DNA from: Enoplolaimus lenunculus
Taxonomy: Eukaryota; Nematoda; Enoplea; Enoplida; Thoracostomopsidae
Length of the DNA: 64,000 nt
Assembly: GCA_030248215.1 (NCBI GenBank)
Contig: JASANG010002773.1
Span: 1-64,000 of the forward strand
Reading direction: 5' to 3'
How positions within the stretch are numbered: position 1 is the stretch's first letter; the number at the start of each line of letters is the position of its first letter. Below the pieces are notes generated by a model, which did not search any database, had not been told where the DNA came from, and worked only from the letters and a program-made list of their open reading frames with translations. A program made the translations under genes and the position numbers. Shown piece by piece: positions 1 through 10,667 of this stretch.

Positions 1-290
1 CCTAGCTATGTCGTTAAGCGCAGATTAGGCCAGCACGATATGCACCATTAATCAACGACGTTCTATGGCCACGCAGGGCCCAGGTAAGTTCAACATTGCG
101 GACACAGCCGCCATAGCATCGATTTACCAATTTCTACGCCTTGTAGCAACGCCTAAGCCTAACTTAAGTTCTAAGAGAGACTAGGTGGAGCCAGGAACTC
201 CCTTAAGGTGTGGTTTAGATATAGGGTTTTATTTTTAGTTTTAGTTTTTAGATTGAAATAGGTTTAAGTGTGGCATAGCCACCTACATGC
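1..290 (+). repeat. Dispersed repeat family A, copy 1 (reaches window edge)
   Basis: This stretch matches 32466-32752 in the same direction and 29385-29580 in reverse. Shared blocks are CGCAGGGCCCAGG, an AACGCCTAAGCCT block, AGAGAGACTA followed by GTGGAGCC, and AAGGTGTGGTTTA. The copies end at a small hairpin of the form GTGGC-ATA-GCCAC. No reading frame is conserved between copies. It is probably a non-autonomous mobile element, but its superfamily cannot be named. The copy may continue to the left of the window. Confidence 0.7.
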
Positions 291-299
291 CTAATCAGA

Positions 300-2455
300 T
301 TCCGGCGTCCCTGCTGTTTCAGTGTTCCTATAAGCATTAAATGACATATTTACCAAAACAAAGAACGATATTAAAGGATGAAACGCAGGTCTTATATTTT
401 TGCTTTTAGATGAGCGAAAAACAAATTATTGATGTTTCTAAACATATAAGCAAAGAAATGATTGAATACGACATCGATTAGTATTGCATTAAGTAACGAG
501 ACATTTTTTTATCTGTAATTGGTTTGAAACCGACGAATTTAATATAATTATTTTCGGTGAAACGAGATACTGCAGGACTTCTCTCCAATGAAAAACAAAT
601 CTATATAATTAAAACCGGAACGCTCGGCATACGTATTTTGGGCAAAGTTCCAGCATTACTTTATTTACAACATTTTCTTCGAACAGAAATTTGATTGATC
701 TGCGAAAAGAAAATTTGCATGCAGATTGTTGTGCATGCGCTAACTTTTGGGCATTGCGCATAACCGGCTGACTAGTTAATGTTTGAAAGCTACGAAACTT
801 TAACACTACTCGGTCTTGGCAGTAATAGGGCTGTATATAAATTGCTCGTTGGTCACATTTGAAAGACAAACATCTTTCGTCCCAAGAACAATCCCGGATG
901 CAAATTGATCGTAGGTTCGTAAAAGCAACAGTGAATAATACTTACTCAAGGATATCAAGCTGTTTACATTCCATGTACATTGCTCTTGTCGCCTTAAACA
1001 TGAGGGGTCCGGAATGCACAAGTTTAAATTTCCCAATTTTGCTACGAAAACCAAAGTTTGACTCAAGAAACAGCAAAATATTTTGGTGCGGCATATCAAA
1101 AACACTTTCTTGTAGTTTTATTTGTAGTATTTCAGAACGTGACAGAATTAAATCATTGAAAACGATTAGATGTAGAAATCAAAAAATATGAATGGTTGTT
1201 TAAAAATCGAGACGTGTTTTTGTAACTACCACTTCTAAGCAATGGTGCGCGATTAAAAGCCAAGATTTGGACACGTAAAAGTAAATTTCATGCAAATTTT
1301 AAAGATGTAAAATTGGTCAGGATTGCGTAAGATTTGAAGTTCGATTCACTCAATCGTATTGTGTTTGCTGTAATTACCCTATCTCATTGAATTGTTCAGT
1401 TGATTCGAGTTTACTATATTGCCATTCATACATATCCGTGTAATGACAAGGTTACCACCCACTGCATGCTCTAAAGAACCTCGCCCCTAAAGAGGAATCA
1501 CTCCGATTGACTGAACAAACGTTTGGACGCACTAAAAATAGACCAACTTTGTTTATTTGAGTTCTGTCGTACGCTCTAAAAGTATATAGATTCTACAGTA
1601 GCACGCAACTTTTTTTGGATAAATATTAAGGATGTGGATATTTTTTATCCTAAATAGGGCCTAAGGCCTTTTGAAAACAGCGAGGTGGGCTCAAAAACAA
1701 CACGGTGACCTTACCAAACCATAAGGGGCTTGGGTAGATTACAAGGGCCCTCGGATATCCACAGGCAGCAGTGTTCCGCTCGTTTATAATGCAAATATTG
1801 ATGAGAGCTCTTAAAATACTGAACCTCGAAGTCCTGCAATGCGCAGAAACAGACTTCATAGCATAAAACAAGTTGACAACTAAGCGTTCTTTTTGCAAAA
1901 TTAACTTATATTCACATGTTTATTTTCATAATCAAATTAGAATTAACTCGAGCCAGAAGGTAGATTGACAACTATAGGGACGCATACATCACACATTAAC
2001 CATATTGTATTACGAAGTAAAGTAACACGGTTGGTGTTTAAATGTTGAAAAGTCTAGCAAACTAGAGAACTCATTGGTTTAAAACAGTTGTTCCATTTCG
2101 TAGTATTGATAACCCCTAAACTCTCCGCGCCGGAATAAAGGAGGCAAGCGGGGGCGGCCCCCGGGCCATCCAACAAAAAGGGCCTCTCCCCCAGAGAAAA
2201 CCGACGATATGTTTCAATTGATAACAAGCCAACCAAACATTTTTTCGGGGAGCACTGATAGCGTTCTTCGGCAAGGTTATATACAAGGGTGTGCAAAATA
2301 CTTTTACAAAGTGTTGAGAAAGTTCTTCAGATTTATCTTATTTTCTGCCTTTCTGGTGTCTACAAGGTTGGGACTGGGTATGAGTACTGTACTTTTTCTA
2401 CTGGCCGGCCGGCCTGCCGCGGGCCAATAAAATTCAAGTAAATGTTACATAAATT
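300..2455. other. Gene-free stretch
   Basis: I see no supported exon here. Open frames of up to 110 codons exist but have no splice context or recognisable motif. Two GC-rich pockets, about 2130-2190 and 2400-2427 (GGCCGGCCGGCC-like), stand out from the AT-rich background and may be parts of an unidentified repeat. Confidence 0.5.
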
Positions 2456-2460
2456 AATAT

Positions 2461-2630
2461 TTTTTATTGAAGGTGTCAGAACTGCACGGTCGGGACGACC
2501 TCTTTCCCGAAGTACTGCGAATATAATTTGTTTTCCCCTTAATTTCTCCGAAAGATATGGCCACGTCGGGAATCGAAATTCGGAGCTCTAGCGCGCGAGT
2601 CAAGCGCGCTACCCATTACACCTCGCGGCC
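2461..2630 (-). mobile_element. tRNA-derived SINE
   Basis: On the minus strand the 72 bases 2630-2559 have tRNA form. The acceptor arms GGCCGCG and CGTGGCC pair in seven positions with one G-T. There is an A-box-like TGTAATGGGTAGCGCG, and a B-box-like TTTCGATTCC sits where a T-arm belongs. The head resembles tRNA-Arg but the anticodon arm pairs poorly, so it is unlikely to be a working tRNA. The body runs about 100 bases to an A-rich tail (CAATAAAAAATATT) near 2461. RNA polymerase III transcription from the internal boxes is inferred from the SINE class. Confidence 0.6.
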
Positions 2631-4378
2631 GATATCATAGTTTCCTCTGGTGCTATATGTGCACGAGTATGTATGTGTCTTAATATAACACACTCTGCGC
2701 GTACACAAGCTGCGTCGCGTGTACTCACATAAGATACAAATCTCAGAACTGAGGTCGAGCTCGAAATATATACCAACGTTTAAAGTTATGCTGCTGGCAT
2801 TGCGTTGATACTCTCAAAGAAATTATAGATATATCTGAAATTCGCAACATGCAAGATTCGGATTCTGATTCGGCAAATTAGCAATGGATTCGGATTCGGT
2901 TGAGTCGTAGATTCGGTGCCACCTTAAGAGTGTGTTGAAACATAATTTTGGAAAATAGGGTGGTCGAAAAAGTAAGAAAATGAAGGAAAACGAGGCCCGC
3001 ACCATCCATTTTCGGACTTCAGAAATTTCTAGACCGGTGGCGTCGTAAGTGATTTCTCTAAGTGCAAATCTAGAACAGTCCCTGGGCCCTAAATTTTGTT
3101 TCATTCTTTTGGTACAATTTGTTTCATTAAAATGTATAATTTTAAGTTCTGGAGTATAAAATAGATATGGTTATAGGCGCTGCTTTAGGGCGTAAAAAGT
3201 ATAAAATCGAGTCTATAGCGGCTGTCCCGGAATGTTACTTTTAGCTGGGCCCAGCGTGACCGTTAAATAATGTGCACGACAACTGGCTATATTTGGGATT
3301 ATGTGTGCCTTAGTTTTTGTTGTTGTTGTTGTTGTTGTTGTTGGTGAGTATTGTTGTTTTTGTGGGTGCCTCTATCTGTATTGAGTGGCTTTCGGACACC
3401 CAATTATGGGTGTCGGCCGACATGCAAATGAGATGGCGGCAACCATTGGGTAGCCAGGACCGGAGCCATACCAGATTTGTTATCGTAAAACATGCAGCGT
3501 TAATTTTTCATTTTCGTTTTGCTTTGTTCCTTATAAAGTTAACGGAGTTTACTAAATTTCACGGGATTGGAATTTAAGAGTGCTACGGGCAAACCTAACG
3601 TGAAGTAAATCGGGCGTGTGTTTTACTTGGGGTTGCGCAAAGCGCTGGGGAGTTTCGCAGTACCGGGTACTGGCGTTTAATGGAGTAATCGGGGAAATTT
3701 CGGGGATTTAGCAGAAAACTGTAGAACGCAGTCTGGTAATTCTATATACTATTCTGCACCGGAATTTTCCATTCTAATGGTGTTAGTTTGGTCGGAAATA
3801 ATTTATAAATTTTGTGTATCTCTAACGGTGTTAGAGTTCGCAGCTTTTGTAAACTCCGGAAAAATTACCGGAAATATTGGTTCTGTGGACTTGTGGCTGG
3901 ATTAAATAGAATTTAGGCACATCTCACATAAGATTTCGGATCAGGCTGCAAAAATTAGGACACTTGACCTGTATCGCACGTAAAATTGTGTCATATGAAT
4001 AATCGGGCAGTAAACATTTATACGGTTACGTCACTAAATCGGAGCGATAACATAACATTGGGATATAACTAACACTAACTGGTGATTTGGGGCTCTTTTT
4101 AAACAAGAAAATCACTAACTTCTCACACACCTTTATATTAGAAAAACTTAGTTAACTAAAGATACATACAAGAAATATTAAGCAGGTTGTGTGAACTTCA
4201 AACTTTATATACAGGATATGTCGTGTTTCAACAGTTTATGCATGACTAATTTTGAAACTATATACGGCACAATGCTCCTCAAAAAACAATGAATCCATGT
4301 GTGCGCCCGCAGGTATGCGGAAGTCGGCGCGTGTAAGTTACGCAATTTTTAAAACTTAAGGTTTGCGCTATGCTTTTG
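2631..4378. other. Gene-free stretch
   Basis: Nothing coding is supported. The only clear feature is a TTG trinucleotide run at 3318-3342. Open frames nearby are low-complexity or lack motifs. Confidence 0.5.
3318..3342. repeat. (TTG)n microsatellite
   Basis: About eight uninterrupted TTG/GTT units. Confidence 0.9.
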
Positions 4379-4580
4379 TTGACGTCCGCCGCCGTCCGTC
4401 ATCCGTACGGCGCCGTCCGTCAACGTGCGTCACCAGTACGCCCCCTTTCCGCCACCGGTCGTCACCGGTACGGCGCAGCCCGTCACGGTAACTCACAACT
4501 CACGTACGATAACGTATGGTACGAACGGTGACGGACGGCGCCGTACGGGTGACGGACGGAGACGGACGGTGCCGGACGCT
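4379..4580. repeat. GC-rich CpG-dense foldback element
   Basis: A roughly 200-bp island of CGTCCGTC and GTACGG motifs in AT-rich DNA. The left arm (about 4385-4425) holds CCGTACGGCGCCGTCCGTCA. The right arm (about 4528-4578) holds its reverse complement TGACGGACGGCGCCGTACGG. Both arms continue imperfectly outward to about 50 bp. The centre (4440-4520) also carries short CACCGGT and GTACGG palindromes. This is the structure of a foldback transposon. No coding capacity is visible. Confidence 0.75.
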
Positions 4581-5157
4581 AAATATGGCGCATCCTAAAA
4601 GACTAAAATATTTGCCATTTTGCGACATGCAGCAGCTTATTTGACATTTGCTCTATTAAGCATAAGCCTGCACAACGTTATGTTAGCGGTGCCCATGTCT
4701 CATGCACTAAACACTTTGAGCAAAAAGTTTACAAAATTGTGGTATATTTAGTCATTTTAACAAATAGTTAGCAGTATATTTCTGTTCCAGTTAGTTATCT
4801 CGCCAGGTGCGCATGTCCTTGACGCAATCCTGCTACTTAAAGCAATTACTATTGAAATTATCATGTTTATATTTTACTTCAGAAGCTGTCATGAGCAGCT
4901 TGTGAAATTTGTATGCATTTGCGTTGGTATAAGCTACGCTAAATAATACCAACGCATTATTTCTTCTGTTATTCCGCGGCTGACTTTTGCACCAAAATTT
5001 GGTTGGTTTTTGAAAATTTAGAATGTATTAAACAACCCGATGTGACTGAATTTTTGAACAAAATTTGCTTGACAGTAAAACAGTTGTTGCGCTATATACT
5101 AAAATAAGTGCCAAAACAAACAAAGACAAGGTAATCGCTTCTGGTTTACTTGTTCTG
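4581..5157. other. Gene-free stretch
   Basis: AT-rich sequence in which I see no gene, RNA or repeat that can be supported. Confidence 0.5.
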
Positions 5158-5260
5158 CACTGCAAAAGACTCTGGCGGAGTCGAATTTGACTCAATTTGT
5201 GTAGTCAGGAAAAGCCAGCTTATTTCGGAGATTCAATTTGACTCACCATTTTTTGCAGTG
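5158..5260. mobile_element. MITE family C, short copy
   Basis: The ends are CACTGCAAAA and TTTTGCAGTG. The inside carries GAGTCGAATTTGACTC and AATTTGACTCACCATT. Related copies lie at 49050-49257 (full) and 60976-61174 (diverged), with end fragments near 38986-39058 and 39636-39664. The family is a foldback: its halves are inverted copies of one another. Confidence 0.75.
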
Positions 5261-5780
5261 TGGGTGTATTTTCGAGCTGTAGTGTACCTAAAAATTACCA
5301 GATTAGTAATATTTTTGCATATTTAAAACTCACTATGATATTTACTGATTGTTTCACACACAAATTTTAATTTTGAACAACTACGTTTTCAAGAATTAAA
5401 AGCTGCTATTTTCCAAGAAGAAATAGTAAAATAATCACTCTGATGACGTAAAACATCTTACTTACAAATACCGTGCAAATATGTTTCTCGTAGAATTTGC
5501 CATGTTGTTCATGATTTTCTTTTTATTCTATTATCTGCGTATTCTTTCACGATAACTCACATAAAAACAAAAGCTACAGGCCACACCCGTGTGCGTCACA
5601 ATTACATGACCATTTCTTCTACTTCAAAATCAGGCCACAAAGAAAACAAACGTGGCAGTATACGGTCCCTATTATTCGCATTAGGTATGATAATAATAAT
5701 AATAATAATAATAATAGTAATAATAATAATAATGCCATTGGAAATAGTAGCAACTTGAATAATATGTTGTTTTCAATGAA
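5261..5780. other. Gene-free stretch with an AAT microsatellite
   Basis: No exon is supported. A trinucleotide AAT/ATA run lies at 5687-5735, interrupted once by AGT. Confidence 0.6.
5687..5735. repeat. (AAT)n microsatellite
   Basis: About 16 trinucleotide units with one interruption. Confidence 0.9.
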
Positions 5781-6039
5781 TTAACCCCTTCTCACACAGT
5801 TGACGATGAGCACCTTAGCGCAATGTGTATAGTGAAACGCAGCGTACTTTATGTTACGACTATACACTGTTCAAAATCTCTACAAGACGTGAGAGCCCCC
5901 CCCCCCCTGCTCCCGTGTAAAACCTCGTTCCGCTTTTTGGTGGCAGTAAACATGTCCCAATCTAATTTTCGTGATTCGAACCATAGCTTAGAGCTAGAAT
6001 TGAGATAAATTATAAAATAGTTGTGTGATAAAGAGTTAA
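5781..6039 (+). mobile_element. TTAA-bounded TIR element with tRNA-like core, copy 1
   Basis: The left end is TTAACCCCTTCTCACA and the right end ends GTGTGATAAAGAGTTAA. The left boundary and inner blocks match the copies at 10398-10667 and 26727-26993 (reverse). The inside carries GACGTGAGAGCCC and a B-box-like GATTCGAACC. The C-run at 5889-5898 is a local change. TTAA at both ends and a CCC-starting TIR fit a piggyBac-type target and end. There is no transposase. Confidence 0.7.
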
Positions 6040-6100
6040 ATGAATATGAAAATATGAAAAATAGCGAAATAAACGGGCCATGCACTCAGCACTAGGCATG

Positions 6101-6369
6101 TACTGTAGTGACCCGAATAGCTTGAGCGATAATGCAAGGTTATACTTTTAGGAATGTAATTTCAAAATTTACGTACGCTTCAAAGTTCAGAACGCAAATT
6201 ATTTGGTCTAGAAGTTATTTACACGCTACAATTAGGGATATTTGACATTTATGGACTCTAATTCGGGGTTAGCGACTCTGTCCGTTTACGGACTCTTATT
6301 GATTGGGGCTTAAAATCAAAATGGGAACCACCCCTTTTGTTACGCCGTCTTATTCGGGTTACTACAGTA
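6101..6369. mobile_element. MITE family B, internally shortened copy
   Basis: Ends TACTGTAGTGACCCGAATA and TTATTCGGGTTACTACAGTA are inverted repeats inside a TA dinucleotide. Internal blocks (GCTTGAGCGATAATGCAAGG, TTTATGGACTCTAATT, ACGGACTCTTATT) are shared with the longer copies at 12598-13052 and 57179-57654. The left third of the longer copies is absent here. TA flanks suggest a Tc1/mariner-type mobiliser. Confidence 0.85.
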
Positions 6370-6435
6370 TCTACAAGCACCTAGAATACGTGAGTTTTAA
6401 AAATATAACGTTTGAATTCAGAAATACATTTTCCA

Positions 6436-6575
6436 CCTTCGGTCAGGGCCGGGACAGCCATTCCCATACCCCCATTTGGGGACCCCAACCCTATGAGGCT
6501 CCCACCCTAACCGGTTGAAACAAAAACCGCCTAAGTTTTAAAATACGTCTATCTTCTAGCTCGCTTCGCTCGAGA
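6436..6575 (+). repeat. Dispersed repeat family N, copy 1
   Basis: It carries GGGGACCCCAACCC, CCGGTTGAAACAAAAACCGC and the motif CTCGCTTCGCTCGAGAG. The same string of blocks occurs reversed at 36150-36290, next to the 209-bp tandem repeat whose units contain its end. Probably part of a transposon end; class unknown. Confidence 0.6.
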
Positions 6576-6879
6576 GTTTTCGACATTGTTCTACTTTTTC
6601 GTATTTTTAATTGGTTTTACGCAATTTACAGGCCTTTCAATAACCATCAGTTTGCTAATTACCAACAAATTTCCCGCTCGCCACCCTCGCTGGCTTACAA
6701 TTTTACTAACGATAATATAACTCACATGAAACGAAATAATCAAGAACGGTAATGAGGAAAGTTTTGAGTAAGGCGTGCCATATACTGTCTCCCTTGGTTA
6801 GAGCATATAAAGATTGCATAAGTTTTATCTCAAATATGAGCTGTTTAGAAACATTAAAGGAAAATGCCGTGGCTTCGAC

Positions 6880-7000
6880 ATTGGAACTGTGTCCTCACAG
6901 CTATCAAACAAGAGCGTGAGCTCAGACAATCTCAGATCAAACATTGATAAATTCTGTAACCATCTCTAGGCTGGCGGGCCCCACAGTAGACATTCCATGT
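6880..7000 (+). repeat. Dispersed repeat family M, copy 1
   Basis: It shares CACAGCTATCAAACA, GCGTGAGCTC and AACATTGATAAATTCTGTA blocks with 10985-11120, which is in reverse orientation. It ends near a GGGCCCC-like motif in both copies. No reading frame is conserved. Confidence 0.55.
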
Positions 7001-7102
7001 GTACCACCAATGCTTAAAAATATCATGTTACTGAATGATGCTGCAGCAACTTTTGGTATAAACTTTACACGACAACTACCTTTTCTATCAACAAACAACA
7101 AC

Positions 7103-7435
7103 ATTGGCTGGGTTTCTGAAAGCTTAGTACGACTTTGTACTTAAGTAGGTGCTAAGTATTTACTTAACCGTTCCGTCGCTATACTTAAGTCGCACGCTTC
7201 ATTTTATAAATGACAAATTAAGCGTTCAGGCACTCTAACCTTGGTCTAATTAAAATTGTAGTCTCATGACGCCTCTTTAATATAATGCAAAACTATTACT
7301 TTGTTATGACAATCGCTAACAATTTGCGTCTATTTTTGCTCGAAAATTTAAGTATATATTTAAGTCGGAAAATTAAGTACTTACTTAAGTATAACTTGAG
7401 TAAATATTTAAGTAAGATTTCAGTAACCCAGCTAA
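7103..7435. mobile_element. CTTAAGTA-rich foldback MITE family E, copy 1
   Basis: The ends ATTGGCTGGGTTTCTGAAA and TTTCAGTAACCCAGCTAAT are inverted repeats. Beside each end lie several TACTTAAGTA-type palindromes. Two further copies are 34407-34755 and 39915-40282. All are about 330-370 bp and non-coding, and the middle is the least conserved part. Confidence 0.8.
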
Positions 7436-9477
7436 TGTTTACTGAAAATCCGCTCTTTTATCCCCTAAGTTTCTCGGTTCTAACCATTTCAGAAAGAATT
7501 TGTGACTTAACTCATTAAACAAATCTCGCCTTCTTGTTAAGTACTCTGCTGCATACCTTCCCAAATTGGATGTTAGGGCGTTTTTACGTGATTTTGCATC
7601 TATTACTTTGAAAACCAGGCCGACACCGCGTACCCAAAATACCCTAGCATGAGTAGAATACTACAATGTCTCTCCAAAACTAGAGCCGGATATGAAGTTG
7701 ATATTTTAATACGAATTAACGGCTAACAAATGTCGATTTCGCAATATGTGATAAAGTCCGCTCAGACTCATAGCCAGGGGTAACCCCAGGGGGTTAACCC
7801 TCCAGCACACCAGAATTTTTTCCGATAGAAAAAATTTAGTTTCGCTTGTAGGTCATGAGAAATCAACAACATTGCCCTCGAAATTGTTTTGGTCTTAGCA
7901 GCATGTTGTACAATTCTCACTAAGAGTCCGCTAGCTGCGTAGTTAATTTTTACGCAAAAAATGTAACGCTCTATAGAAAAATAAAAACGCTGAAAACAAT
8001 ATGTCTAGACAGAAACAGACTGAGCCGCGGCTAGGGAATCCAAGTCAACAGCCCCCCGACAGCGAGATTGGGGACACTTGCAAGGTATCACAAGGGCAGA
8101 AACAGATTGTCCAAAAAGGGGCTCATATATACGCAGTAGAGGGAAAAGCCAAGCGTGATTCAAAAATTTGCCGAGGGCCACTAGACCAGGTTAATCCGAG
8201 TAGTAACCAAACACTGTAACGTTCCTAAAAAGTTTATGTGGCTCATGCTTGACTACGAAGAACATTCTGTAAAAACTATCACTTTTCAATAAAATTCCTT
8301 TTTCGTAATTATATTTATTGTCCAAACGACACTAAATAATCACTCCAAGGAACTAAGGAAAACGGGCAACGAACGTACGTATACAATGATAATGAGGATA
8401 AACCAAATTTAGGATGTTTCAACAGTGTTAGAATTATTCTTTAGGAGTTGTTGACGTCATGCGGTAATTTTTACGATAAGAAGCCCAACATAGCTTTTAT
8501 AACAAGGTTTTATGCTTTTTGGAAATTTTGGCGAATCTGAGGTGGTTAACTTTAAAAATTGAATTCAGTCCAGCAACAGTGAGAACGCAACTTATCACTG
8601 GAAAAGGTTTCACACGACTCCAGCAGACCCAGCACCAATATATATCGAGTTGGCTTGTAATTCGAAACTATTGTTTAAAACGATTCGCGTCGGAACAAAT
8701 GAAATATAATTTTACGTGTGAAATTGTACTGGTTTAATTCCATTCACCCATGACCGTAGCCAAGTCACCTTAATAGGAAGGACTAAACAACATTTTTCTG
8801 GAGGGGCATCATACAAGGGTTTTCGACGACATACAAGCAAGGTTAAAAATGTTCTAAGAGTAAAAATTCTTCCATTCAAAACAAATACACACATCAGTTC
8901 AGTTGTCGTTTTTGTTATCATCACTGAAACCTGGAGTTAAATAGACAATGTTAAAACATCCCGGCCTTTTCGGTTATCCCTCAGCTCTGGTTTGCCCAAA
9001 AGTGGTCGGATTTTTTAAAAATTTTGCAAATATTTGAGCTTCTCATGGCCTCCTCTGATCATCCATGGCCAAATATGTATTGTTGAAAAATTCGATTTTT
9101 AAGGTCCCTCTGCAATGGTCAACAAAATTGTCGCATGTTACACTCCATCGTGAAAACCTGTTAGACGTGATTATTCTTTCCGAAATGAAATCCAGGCTAC
9201 GCCCCTAGTGTTTATGACCGCCGAAATTGTATCTAGCAGCATCGAAACTCTATTTTAAATACCAAAACCTCTGCCAGTCAAAATAGAGCATGATTTATAA
9301 GCTGCGTTTTCCAATTTGTTTGTCTGCTAAAATAAGTCCAGACTAAATAAAAAAACGACGGTTCCCAGGCATGGTTCTGTGGTTTTTAGCTTTAATAGCA
9401 AACTAAGGTTCAAGTTTCTGAAAGTATATATTCGTATCTGTTTTTCTATGATTTTAGCTAAGAATTGTAAAACCAAA
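7436..9477. other. Gene-free stretch with repeat pieces
   Basis: No gene is supported. At 8985-9125 there is a piece of repeat family G (ATATTTGAGCTTCTCATG then GAAAAATTCGATTTTTAAGG), shared with 49975-50130 and 61945-62260. A 72-codon frame at 8001-8219 is rich in Q, K and P but has no recognised motif. Confidence 0.5.
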
Positions 9478-9722
9478 ATGCCACCAGATATTAACCATAC
9501 CAGAGTGCAGCGAGATATTGAAAATAAGCAGAGTGCAAACAGGTATTAAGCACAGCAATAGTGCGACAGATTTTAACCATAACCAGAGTGCATCCAGATA
9601 TTAATCATAACCAAAGTGAACCAGATACTAACCATAACCTGAGTTCAATCAGATAAAATACTAACCATAACCAGAGTGCAGTCAGATGTTAAACAAACCG
9701 GAGTGTAGCCAGATATTAATGT
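9478..9722 (+). repeat. Degenerate ~30-bp minisatellite
   Basis: About eight imperfect units built on CAGATATTAACCATAACC followed by AGAGTGCA. Unit length varies from about 28 to 35 bp and the units have diverged from one another, so the array is old. Confidence 0.8.
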
Positions 9723-10397
9723 AGGTTCAGTTAAGAGAAAGGCACCAACATTGAAACACACAGATATTTGAATTTATTCAATAATGAATTTCTTAGACCA
9801 TCGGTTGGCATGGCCCCCTTGCTCGCCCGGCTACGCACCTGGCTCCTATAGCTAAATGGTGGGTTAAAATGAATGACACTGTGATTTATATCCTGGCTTG
9901 AAATTAACTCTTAAATATTAAATAAAAACTGTTAAAACACTGGCTTAAAAGTTAAGCTTAATTTGCAAAAGCAGCCAGTAGAACTGTTGTCAAAGAAATG
10001 ATGTCGCATTTTTGGAGTGCTGGCTAAACAAGCTACGATAGAAAGTTTAATGTCAATAATATTCGCACAGTTTTAATGTCTTGAGGCCGACCGCAACGCT
10101 GGTGGTAGAACATGGTTGGCATAGAGAAAACAAACACGGTTGTTTTTTGATTAAAAAACGAACATTAAGTCAAACGCAAATTTACAACTGTATTGAGTCG
10201 AATATATTTTCTTTATATTTTTAATTATATTAACTCTACCTAATCCTTTTGATAATTTATATTTTTTATGAAATAAATGCTATTTCTTTTCAACTGTGGT
10301 TAGTTTGCATATATGTTGTTCTTTGTATTTATGTTTCAAAACATGTAAGCAAAAGCTGAACCGGTGCACAAATTACAAACGAGTGGCGCACCAGCTT
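9723..10397. other. Gene-free stretch
   Basis: AT-rich; no exon or known repeat recognised. Confidence 0.5.
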
Positions 10398-10667
10398 TAG
10401 CACCTTCTCACATAGAGTTGACTATGGGCAATTCAGCGCAGTGTATATACGTTAAATAATATGTATCATAAAGTGTTTAACAATTGCAACACGTATACAT
10501 AGTACTAAATCACCAAAAGACGTGAGAGCCCTCTCGGCCTCGAGCATCATGCTCCTACAGCTGAGTGGTGATGGTAAACGCCTCCCACTCCGGTCACTCG
10601 ATTTCGAATCCTAGCATAAATGTAAGTCTCAGATGAAACAGAATACATTCATTTGATAAAGGGTTAA
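10398..10667 (+). mobile_element. TTAA-bounded TIR element with tRNA-like core, copy 2
   Basis: It aligns along its length with 26727-26993. The core at about 10553-10620 is tRNA-like: an A-box-like AGCTGAGTGGTGATGG, a CCTCCCACTCCGGTCAC segment, and a B-box-like TTTCGAATCC at the expected spacing, resembling a tRNA for Leu or Ser. The right end is GATAAAGGGTTAA. The left TTAA is degenerate. Polymerase III promoter activity is inferred from the boxes. Confidence 0.7.

Noticed and set aside
2559-2630. Functional tRNA gene
   Set aside because: Acceptor stem and boxes are present but the anticodon stem pairs poorly and an A-tailed body follows, so a SINE is the better call.
8001-8219. 72-codon plus-strand frame rich in Gln, Lys and Pro
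   Set aside because: No recognised domain, neighbours are repeats, composition alone is not enough.
9478-9722. CRISPR-like array
   Set aside because: Repeats are degenerate with no unique spacers, and the genome is eukaryotic.
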